Assembly: GCA_001953115.1 (NCBI GenBank)
Contig: LSSL01005341.1
Span: 1-10,969 of the forward strand
Source of the DNA: Smittium mucronatum
Lineage: Eukaryota > Kickxellomycota > Harpellomycetes > Harpellales > Legeriomycetaceae
Direction: 5' to 3'
DNA length: 10,969 nucleotides
Positions 1 through 7,700 of this stretch are shown here, piece after piece. Both the position numbers and the translations under genes were made by a program. The notes under the pieces were generated by a model, which saw only the letters and a list, made by a program, of their open reading frames with translations, did not search any database and had not been told where the DNA came from. Position 1 is the stretch's first letter. Each line of letters begins with the position of its first letter.

Positions 1-1109
1 GGCTTAACATCTAACCATTTAGCTATAGATAAAACTTAATTTGACCCAAACCATTTCCACTCATAGCTATCCATTTTTTTATTGTTTGAAAATTTAGGAA
101 GGGTTTTCATAGTAGTTTTAATAGTTCCACAAGCATAAAAATGATTTTTTTTCAAAAAAATCAATAGCGGAACTGAGTTAAAGAATTGACCGAAAAATAT
201 CTTGTGATTTTGCGATTTTAAATCTGATAAAAGGTAAGATACCACCTTAAATCCTAATACTTTTACTGGGGAGTTATTAATTTTTCCCTGGTAAGTTTCA
301 AAATTCCAACAGTAGCCTGATTGATACGAAAGAACACAAACTTTAAAACCTTTTTTACTGATTTTAATGGCATTTACTGTTTAATTTAGCATCTTCCTTT
401 AAATTTTATCATAGATTCGTCGACTGCAATGGTTTTCTGAGGATTGAAATTTTTTTGAAACTTCTTTTTGATAAAATTAATAAATTTTTTTATTTTAAAT
501 AATTTATCAGATGGATAAAATTTTTGTGAATCAGTTAAATAATCGTCTGATACATGAAAATTTGAAAGAATATATCCAAATCTTTTCGAGCTCATAAGAT
601 CGGAAATAAAGTAATCGTGGAGCTTAGGATCTCTACTACAATAATATCTGTATGATGGCAATTTTTTTATTCCAATCAATATACTAATAACTAAAAGAAA
701 TTTGAACTCATTAAACTCAATATCTTTTTGTAGTTGATTTTCTCTAAGCTATTTTTGCGTAATCGCTGGTAAAAATTTATTTTTTTTCCAATAATTCATT
801 TGTAAGATATAGATTCAAAATTTTATATGGATAGATATTCTCCATACTTAAAATGAAATCAGGAATTATTGGATCAACAACAAAAGATGGTAAATCCCCG
901 AAAATTTTCAAATTTTTCTTCCAGAACATATTTGAATTATTCGAATCTATATCTTCCACTCAATAACAAACAAGATTTTGTGTAATGTTTCTTGAGATAT
1001 TTTGGGATTTAAAACCCGAATTATCAAAATCAAACTGACTAGAAAATTCAAAAAAAGAGTTGTTAGAAGGAAAAAACTGAGATTCTGTATATGATTCGAA
1101 ATCTCCCAT
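1..1109 (-). pseudogene. piggyBac-family transposase relic, 3' end cut by the window
   Basis: A piggyBac transposase (DDE_Tnp_1_7 family) cuts and pastes a transposon at TTAA sites. This copy is dead. The likely start is ATG at 1109-1107, followed by a Ser/Asn/acidic N-terminal region, as usual in the family. The core is recognised from LPSYRYY (661-641), LMSSKRF (598-578), FHVSDD (559-542), VDESMIKFKGR (424-392), SGY and YQGK (about 318-280), ACGTIKTTMKTLP (134-96) and KWLDVK (20-3). The first catalytic Asp is present (421-419). The second is Gly (191-189) in GQFFNS, where the family has DNxFTS. The third lies beyond the left edge. In-frame stops are TGA 962-960, TAG 751-749, TAA 388-386, TAA 376-374 and TAA 38-36. 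Reading frame changes occur near the T runs at 781-787 and 351-356. About 370 codons are present, against roughly 550-600 in full-length relatives. The family call is secure. Confidence 0.94.
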
Positions 1110-1704
1110 TTTTTTTTATAAACCAAATAAGTTACTAGGAAAAAAATTAAACAGGTATAATAGTAATTTTTTTATTATTCTATTAAAACTATAAATATAG
1201 CTATATAATATATTTATATTTTATAAATTGAAATATAAAGTAATAAATTGCCAAAAAAGAAAATCGAAAAAAACTAAAACTAAAATTAACTTTATAATTT
1301 TTTTTTTTTTGGAATTAGTAAAATAAATTAATTGTGTAAAGAAATACAATAAAAAATTGTATAAGGGTGATTAATCGGTGCTGCAAAAAATAAAAAAGGA
1401 ATCAAATAGAATATATTATATAAATATCATGAAAAATAAAAATAAATTGATAACTAAATAATTTTAAAATGGTTAGAAGCAAAATATAATAAATAAATAA
1501 AATAAACATATATAGAATTAGAATGAATTTATTTAGCTGAATTTAAAAATTCAATTAATAAAAGAAAAAATGTATCATGGCTAATATTTATCAATAAGAT
1601 AATAAAATAAGAAAAATATATACAAAATATTATGGTCTATTTAGATATCGATTAAAAAAAAAGAAAATAAATTTTTACAGAAAAATTATAAAAATAAGCA
1701 TTAA
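1110..1704. other. AT-rich stretch upstream of the piggyBac relic, no gene seen
   Basis: This would be the 5' leader and flank of the relic. It is rich in A on the plus strand and carries a 13-T run at 1298-1310. A short hairpin at 1345-1361 (TACAAT, five-base loop, ATTGTA) is followed at once by AAGGGTGATTAA (1363-1374). That could be an eroded AAGGG-TTAA transposon end about 250 bp from the start codon, a normal distance for piggyBac, but two extra bases interrupt it. No other feature is visible. Confidence 0.5.
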
Positions 1705-1884
1705 AGATCTAAGCCACTGATTGCAGTTCCTACAAGTAAATTATGTCGATGTAGTAAATAACTGCTAAAAATAACAGATGAAATGAACATTTAGAGTGTA
1801 GATAATGTTGCATTCCCTGGACAGAAAGTGACTAATTTCTATCCCTAAGGTATACCGATTGATACCCTAGCGTTGATATTGGTT
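1705..1884 (+). other. G+C-richer island with a stop-interrupted reading frame, unidentified
   Basis: The island stands out from its flanks by base composition. One frame reads 60 codons between stops at 1702-1704 and 1885-1887, interrupted only by TAA 1759-1761, TAG 1792-1794 and TAA 1846-1848. Each of these is one C-to-T change away from a glutamine codon. Protein-like stretches include VDNVAFPGQKVTNFYP and GIPIDTLALIL. I do not recognise the family. It may be a decayed coding fragment, or chance in a region where stops are less frequent. Confidence 0.22.
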
Positions 1885-1887
1885 TAA

Positions 1888-2710
1888 AATAATACATATA
1901 ATATCTTTCTATTACTGAATAACTCCACATTCATAAATTTTTCTTCGATTTAAATTTTCTTAGTATATATCTCATTTTATTTTTAACACACATCTTAAAT
2001 TATTTATGGAGTTACAATCTTCACTCGATAAATTAATTATATCTTTTGATGAAAATATAGAATCAAAATGATTAAGAGTCTAATGATTTTAAATACTGTC
2101 TATTTTAATTACATATCATATAATTATTTTCTTTTAAATAGATAAATGTATTCTATTCTATTTTTTATACAAGATACTATTTATATGATTTTAAGATTTT
2201 TATTATTTATAAATAAAAAATGATTCAAACAGACATCACAATTATTTCTTATTAAAAATTCTAACATATCACCTTTGAAAATTTAATTTTTTTTCAATTT
2301 CACTCAAAACTTTTAATACTTTACATAAAAAACTATATTTATTATATGCAATCTTGTGATTTCCCATATTTAATATAATGTTTTTTAATTAGTTTTATTG
2401 ATAATGTTTATAAGTAACGTTCTTATTATTTAAAATATTTTTCAACTTCTTTTTATAAGATATCAATTTCATCTATTCATATCCGAATTTTACGTCCATC
2501 TTCTCTCAATTAATTTTTCTAACTATTAAAACATTCAGAATTTAAATCTATTTAATCTCATTTTTACATCAATATCATCATCAATTTTTTTCTTCTTTTC
2601 TTTTTTTCCGTTTTAAAGTTTTTTTAATTTTTTTTCTACTAAAATATAACCCTAAACAGTTAATTATCATATTTTTTGTACAAATTTATAGTTTCAAAAC
2701 TATAGTAAAT
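1888..2710. other. AT desert with C-over-G and T-over-A skew
   Basis: No gene, RNA or transposon motif is visible. The plus strand is markedly poor in G, most strongly at 2461-2640, where by eye C outnumbers G several-fold. It contains an uninterrupted 25-nt pyrimidine tract at 2585-2609. The stretch 1381-1690 shows the opposite, purine-rich bias. Confidence 0.6.
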
Positions 2711-2718
2711 ATCATTTA

Positions 2719-2863
2719 CCCTTTAAAATTATTGGACTTGGATTGATGCTACGGTATTTTTTTATCAAATAAATTTACCAAAATACGCCAATTTTTAGCT
2801 GGTTTGACGTTTTTAGTCTCCATGGATAAAGCATTTTTTTATGTTGGCACCTGGAAGGGTTAA
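2719..2863. mobile_element. Candidate piggyBac-type terminus or short non-autonomous element
   Basis: The block begins CCCTT (2719-2723) and ends AAGGG (2855-2859), directly followed by TTAA (2860-2863). CCC-type ends abutting a TTAA target duplication are the hallmark of piggyBac elements. Read inward from the right, the end is CCCTTCCAGGTGCCAAC. The block is 141 bp long and clearly richer in G+C than its flanks. Against a complete element, the left flank is TTTA (2715-2718) rather than TTAA, and the two ends share only about five bases. It could be a worn MITE, or one true right-hand terminus of a larger element. It might belong to the relic at 1-1109, but 1.75 kb separates them. Confidence 0.4.
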
Positions 2864-4050
2864 TGAATTTGGCATTTTATAGTATATCTTGTTTCACCCA
2901 AAATTCTCAAACATTATTTTTTATCCAATAAAAGTGAAAATTATTGATAAAAAAGAAATAAGTTGCAATATACGTCATTCAAATTCCTAATTACATGTTA
3001 ATAAAACAAAATTGCCATTTTATTTTTTTCAATATAAAAAGCTAAACATAATTTAGAAAATTCATTGAATGATTTTAATAAACCAATTAGCCAGTAAAAG
3101 AGATATGGAAAAAAATGACCTCTTCGTTAAAATCTAATAAATGATATAAATTACTGTGGAAACATGCTAACTGGGTTTCAATTAATCCAACAGGATCACA
3201 CGCTCTTTTTTTGAAGAAAAAAACTTATAAGAATAAAACATCTTTTCATTGTTTTAATTAAAAATTTCTCGTAAGAAAAAAAAATTTAAAAAAATGAAAC
3301 ACTAAAACCTATAATTTTTTCTTATAAATTTTTTTTTAGGATTTGACTTTTTTTTGAAAATTTGAAAAATATTCGCAATTATAATCCATCACTCTTTTTC
3401 TGTAACTAGAATATATTGAGCTCTTAGATGTGAAATTCATAAATCTTGCTTCTCCGAAAAAGAAACTAGCTAGACTATAAAAGATAATCTGCAAAAAAAG
3501 AAAAAAATATTACAGATAGTTTTTAAAAAGTTTCTTTTTTTTTAGCTGTAAAACAATGAATATTTATTACCGTAGAACCTGTAAGAGCAAATTCACTAGG
3601 GGCTTATACTTATATTCCAAAATATAAGAGTCAGCAAAAAATTTATGGTAGATCATCACTTTACCCATAAAATTTCCCGTATTTCCCAATTTAATTTTTA
3701 ATAAAAAGCTGTTAATTTTAATTTAATCTATCTGTCTAAAATTGTCTATCTTTTTTAATGGTTTGAAAGTAGTAGACTTTTTCGGCTCATTTTATATAAT
3801 AAAAAATAGCCATTAGAAATTTTTAGCTATGAATCTTATTGAAAAAATGACAATTTCAAAAATGTTTGTTTTTTATTTGTTTTTATTTCAAAAAAAACAA
3901 TTTTTTAAAACTTTCCTCCATTATATTCCCATGAAATAACTTTTATTCAGCGACCAAAAATGTCACATTTTTTCCCCACCTCAATAAAATGTATATGAAT
4001 ATAATCCCATTTGATAAGTTACAGTACATATTTATATTAGGTATAAATAA
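2864..4050. other. AT-rich stretch without a recognisable gene
   Basis: Only short stop-free stretches occur. The most protein-like lies at 3556-3627 on the plus strand, a 23-codon frame from ATG containing RRTCKSKF. The region 3100-3230 and the region 3380-3660 are slightly richer in G+C than the rest. Nothing reaches gene length and no RNA gene motif was found. Confidence 0.55.
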
Positions 4051-4314
4051 ATAGTTATTTATTCAGGATTTAGGAAAAATGGAAAGGTAATAAATAAACT
4101 TGTTGAGAAGTCTGCCAGAAACAAATTTAGGCAAGGGTTCCTATTTAAAGGTTGCTTCTTACTCGGCCAATTCTATTGGCTCATAAGTGATTTTGGTCTT
4201 TTAGACCCTTCCGATATCCCCTGCCATCCATTGGTTTGGGGATCAGTGTAATTTATCATTAAAAAATCCCACTCATTCGCTTTATTAAAATATAAAAATG
4301 GATATCATCGTCGA
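4051..4314 (+). other. G+C-richer island with open frame and two hairpins, unidentified
   Basis: By eye the core, 4100-4250, has about twice the G+C of its surroundings. One frame is open for 66 codons (4051-4248), meets TAA at 4249-4251, then continues 21 codons to TAA 4315-4317. It has no ATG. Readable pieces include KSARNKFRQGFLFKG and DFGLLDPSDIPCHP. Two perfect small hairpins lie inside: GCCAAT-TCT-ATTGGC (4166-4180) and GGTCT-TTT-AGACC (4195-4207). So it could be either a coding fossil or a structured RNA. I cannot name a family for either reading. Confidence 0.25.
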
Positions 4315-4317
4315 TAA

Positions 4318-4687
4318 TGCTAAAAACAATATTAATGGTTTGGCCAAACATAAAAAAAATTTAAAAAAAAACTAATTTCTCATGGAAAATTATGCAAATT
4401 GATAAAAAAAAATATAAACTAGATAAAATTAGAAAATATGGGCTTTTTTAACGGGAAGAAAATAAATTAAATCAATAAACTTTGGAAAAAAAAGTTTAAA
4501 TTACAAAAATAGTCAGATTTTAAAGTATTATAAAAAATACACAGCTTTTTTCAACTAATTATTAGCCTTAGCGAATTAAAACAAAACCAGTTCTTTCTTG
4601 GAAATAAATACATTTTTCAGAAAAATAACGTTCAGAATTTATGGAAAACACTTTATATTAGTTGATTATATAGAACTAATAAAATTA
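4318..4687. other. AT-rich spacer, nothing recognised
   Basis: This is A-rich sequence with frequent stops in all frames and several A runs. No repeat, RNA motif or open frame of note is visible. Confidence 0.55.
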
Positions 4688-4750
4688 AACAATCCTCCAA
4701 CCCGAAACAAAAGATGCAAGAAAACACGGTAATTGCAGTACTTGGATTAG

Positions 4751-4942
4751 TTGAGACATGTGGAGTTTTTTTTTTTGCGCCTAGATTTAAGTAACTCCAA
4801 GCTCTGCCTGTACTTTATTTCTATGAATTTTTTTGGAGAGAATTGGAGGAGCGGCTGCTCTTTTTTGAAACCTTTCGGTGGCCAAAAATCCATTGAAGTC
4901 CTATTAAAAAGCTATTTCAATCTCTATTTGATAATTTATTGA
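4751..4942 (+). other. Unrecognised 63-codon frame in a G+C-richer island, probably not a gene
   Basis: The frame begins with TTG and has no ATG near its start. The same frame extends upstream to 4688 through TAG 4748-4750 and TAA 4730-4732, reading NPPTRNKRCKKTR before the first stop. The predicted protein has no signal peptide, transmembrane pattern or motif I recognise. A frame this long is expected by chance in 11 kb at this composition. The raised G+C from about 4690 to 4910 is the only reason to suspect a coding fossil. Confidence 0.15.
4849..4866 (+). other. Small GC hairpin followed by six T
   Basis: GAGC-GGCT-GCTC (4849-4860) can form a four-base-pair stem and is followed by a T run from 4861. 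This resembles an intrinsic terminator or a Pol III stop in shape. No RNA gene could be placed upstream, so the resemblance may be accidental. Confidence 0.15.
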
Positions 4943-4982
4943 ATTAAGCAAATTATAAACATGTATTTGAGATAAAAATTTA

Positions 4983-5105
4983 TTATCACACTAAAAATAA
5001 ATATATTCTTTCTACCTCTGGTCATGAAAGGGGTTTTTCCATGGAGTTAGCCAACACAAGGCTTTCACATAAATTATCAGCACTCTTTTTCAAAAAAATT
5101 CCATA
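4983..5105 (-). other. Short protein-like frame in a G+C-richer patch, unidentified
   Basis: On the minus strand one frame reads through KKSADNLCESLVLANSMEKP, then meets TGA and continues with PEVERIYLFLV. Amino acid make-up is plausible for a protein and local G+C is raised. The piece is too short to assign and may be a fragment of a worn coding sequence or chance. Confidence 0.15.
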
Positions 5106-5483
5106 GTTTCAAATTAAGATATAGCTGAATTTTAATTCGTTAAAACTAATAATTAGATAAAAAAATATTACCATTTTTGATAACACTTTAAAATCTGACT
5201 GTTTTGGAATTTACCCAAAATTTTTTTTCATCATTCACTTTTAAAATAAAATTATCGATGAGAATCTTAAAATTTTGATTTTTTTGGCATGATTTTGGTT
5301 ATATCCTTTTACTTGATACCTTCTGGCAATAAAAAATAATAATTTTTTTACATCCCTCTTTCTTTTCGTAAATAAAATTATTAGAAATTACAATAAATAT
5401 TTTCAATACCAACTATCCTGTTAAAATATCTTTCTTAAGAGAATTTCGCTTTAAAAACTGGATCAAATCGAAATTTCAACTTT
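5106..5483. other. AT-rich spacer, no gene seen
   Basis: All frames are broken frequently. On the minus strand, short frames at about 5400-5480 (KFRFDPVFKAKFS in one frame, IQFLKRNSLKKDILTG in another) could be the shifted continuation of the minus-strand frame that ends at 5484. Confidence 0.4.
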
Positions 5484-5822
5484 TTAACGGGTTGTTAATA
5501 TTTCACTGATTTTTTTTTTTGCAAAGTCAAGCTTATTTATAAGAAATTCGGAATAAAAATTAGCCTTTATCTTAATTCTCACCCCTACATATAAAAACCA
5601 ACGATCTTCTAACTTAACTCGACCAAACGGATTTTGCGCTACTTTTGAATTGATATTTTTATTTTTTCCGTTGGTTTTTTGTAAAAATATATATACCCAT
5701 GCACTAATCGGACTCCTATCTCTTTATATACCGTTTCGATCATATATTAGAGCTTTATTGAAATAATTTAAGTTTTTTTTTGATGGATTATACTTTTTTG
5801 TGGCAACTTTGATTTTTCTGCA
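5484..5822 (-). other. Stop-poor reading frame, possible decayed gene fragment
   Basis: One minus-strand frame runs 32 codons (5822-5727), meets TAA (5726-5724), then runs 79 more codons (5723-5487) to TAA 5486-5484. A TGA lies just upstream at 5825-5823. There is no suitable start codon near the beginning of the longer part. Readable pieces are IYDRNGI, RDRSPISAWVYIFLQKTNG and FGRVKLEDRWFLYVGVR. Other minus frames upstream (to about 5985) are also fairly open, including YQFNSPINALILNFLKKF. A single 79-codon frame is not improbable here, but the density of open frames and the G+C-rich codons suggest a fossil. I recognise no family. Confidence 0.25.
5593..5679. repeat. 11-bp perfect inverted repeat with 65-bp spacer
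   Basis: AAAAACCAACG at 5593-5603 is repeated in inverted orientation as CGTTGGTTTTT at 5669-5679. It lies inside the stop-poor minus-strand frame. No TA or TTAA duplication flanks it, so it is not a clear transposon end. A cross-strand match of this length can occur by chance at this composition. Confidence 0.3.
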
Positions 5823-5825
5823 TCA

Positions 5826-7700
5826 TTACCCTGAATTTCTTTAAAAAATTCAATATTAAGGCATTAATAGGGGAATTAAATTGATATAACAATAATTCTT
5901 TTTAGCATATGACACTTTCAGAAAACAAAATATTCTTTTTTGATATCATTCTCGAACTATAATGAAAATGTGACTATATGATATCGAAAATAGTATCCCT
6001 TCCATGAAATAAAAATGGAAATTTTCAATAATATTAAAAATATTTGTCAATAATAATAATAAAATTATTTGCAACTAATCATATTATATTCTGTATTTAT
6101 GGAGACATATATTCGGAAGATAAATAAATATCAAGAGAGTATATACTTATATAACTTTTAAGCATGATGATATTTTTTTAAAAAAATATCCAGTCTAATG
6201 ATTTTTTAACCATCAAATCCTTTTTAGATAATATTAAGCTTTTGACTTTTTATTAAACACATATTAGAGTTTAAAAAATCCTCTAAATTCTCTAAATTTA
6301 TAAATATATAATTCACTTATATCTTAATTGATTCGGTATATCTTATGACTTTTTTGATTATAAGCAATGTAGAAGTAATGCTTATTTTGGATGTATTTGC
6401 ATTATTACACTATTAATATTTTAAAAAGTGATTATGGATGCTTGAAGATTAGAAAAACTATAAAAATAGGTATTTTCTCAAAACCCCCGATAATATAGAA
6501 TGATTTTCGTCTTTTAAACCAAAAAGATGAAAATTGTTTAACTTTACTGCATTAATGCACATTTGATTTAAAATTTTAAGAAAAATTTAAAGATTTTATA
6601 GATAAATTGACGCCGAACCAAAAAAATCATGTTTTTTTCTAGAATTTTTTTTTATCGATTGCCAAATTCTAAAAAATAATTCTCAATATTAATAATTATT
6701 TTTCCTGAAAAAATATCCAATTAAGCAGAGACAGAAAAAAAAAACTTATTATTTAATCAAGATTATCATCTCTGTCATCAAATTGTAACATGAAGGGGGT
6801 AATGATTTTGTATCTAGTTTCTAGTATTTTTGGGAAAATTTAAAATATCAATAAAATGACTTATTTTTACTACAATGAGTTAGGTATAATAAAAGATATA
6901 GATATTTTCAAATTTGATTCACATGATATTTCCACCAAAAAACAAATAAAAAAAGTCTGATATCTTCAGTTATGAAAAAATCGAGCTAATAAATGTGCTT
7001 GAGTAAAGCTAAAAATATTTAATCTTACCTTTAGCACTGGTAAAACAGCAAATAAAATAGTTTTGAACCCAATAAAATTATAAAACGATTATTTTCCAAA
7101 TATTTAAGAATGGATATATAAAATAAAATAAAGTAATATAACGAGCAAGTTTCATATAAACCACGTTATTTACAAAAACTGTAATGAGGATAAGAAAATA
7201 TAAAAACACATTATAGGATTGAATAAAATTCACCTGAATCTTGCTGAACTGAATCTAAAAAAACTTTTTTCAATTTTTATTTTTTTTATTTCTTTAAAAA
7301 AAACATTATTTAATTCGCAACCAAAAAATCATAAAAAAAACTTTTTCTATTTTTGTCTTTAATAAAAATCATTTATAAATCTACCAATTAATTTATATAT
7401 ATACTTGAAATAATTTTATTTTGATATAATAAATAGACTCTATAGAACAAAATATTTTATGAATTCTAAATGCATAAAATTTTATCCAGCATCTTCATCC
7501 AAATACAAAAAAAATTCTAATATATCTAAAAAAAATGGCTGGGGTAATATTATTTTCAATTTAGGAGTTAAAAAAAAACTATTTTTGGATTTACTTTTTT
7601 TCAAAATTCGTTACACCAGATGATTTTATTAATTTATTTAATAATAAGCTTTTATATTGCAACTAAATAATCCCCTGAAAACACCGAATAAATAAACATA
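5826..7700. other. Gene desert with short palindromes
   Basis: There are no open frames of note, apart from short minus-strand ones up to about 5985. A short AAT run lies near 6049-6061, and a 22-bp palindrome at 6169-6190 is listed separately. Composition is uniformly AT-rich, with slightly more G+C near 6600-6620 and 6770-6800. Confidence 0.55.
6169..6190. repeat. 22-bp perfect palindrome
   Basis: The sequence is GATAT, six more T, seven A, then TATC, and it equals its own reverse complement. The centre is a T run meeting an A run, which makes such palindromes easier to form by chance. Cruciform or hairpin formation is possible, but no function is indicated. Confidence 0.5.

Noticed and set aside
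1834..1856. CCTAAGGTA, shared with a conserved part of large-subunit rRNA
   Set aside because: The neighbouring bases do not continue the rRNA match; a nine-base match is expected occasionally by chance.
2648..2657. AACCCTAAAC, resembling a telomere repeat unit
   Set aside because: Only one unit is present, with no tandem copies.
3100..3300. Long protein-like frame from ATG at about 3103 if TAA and TAG are read as Gln
   Set aside because: The piggyBac relic indicates the standard code, and at this AT content such reassignment makes most random sequence look open.
3421..3470. TTAGATGTGAAATTCATAAATCTTG, loosely like a small-subunit rRNA segment
   Set aside because: Similarity ends after a few bases and no other rRNA signature lies nearby.
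4150..4190. GCTTCT followed by a GGCC...GGCT hairpin, recalling the 5' end of U2 snRNA
   Set aside because: The essential branch-point-pairing GUAGUA is missing and no Sm site follows in the expected place.
6788..6806. TGAAGGGGGTAATGATTTTG, similar to the AAGGG-TTAA end at 2855-2863 and its flank
   Set aside because: The TTAA is not intact and the bases inside the supposed end differ, so a second transposon end is not supported.
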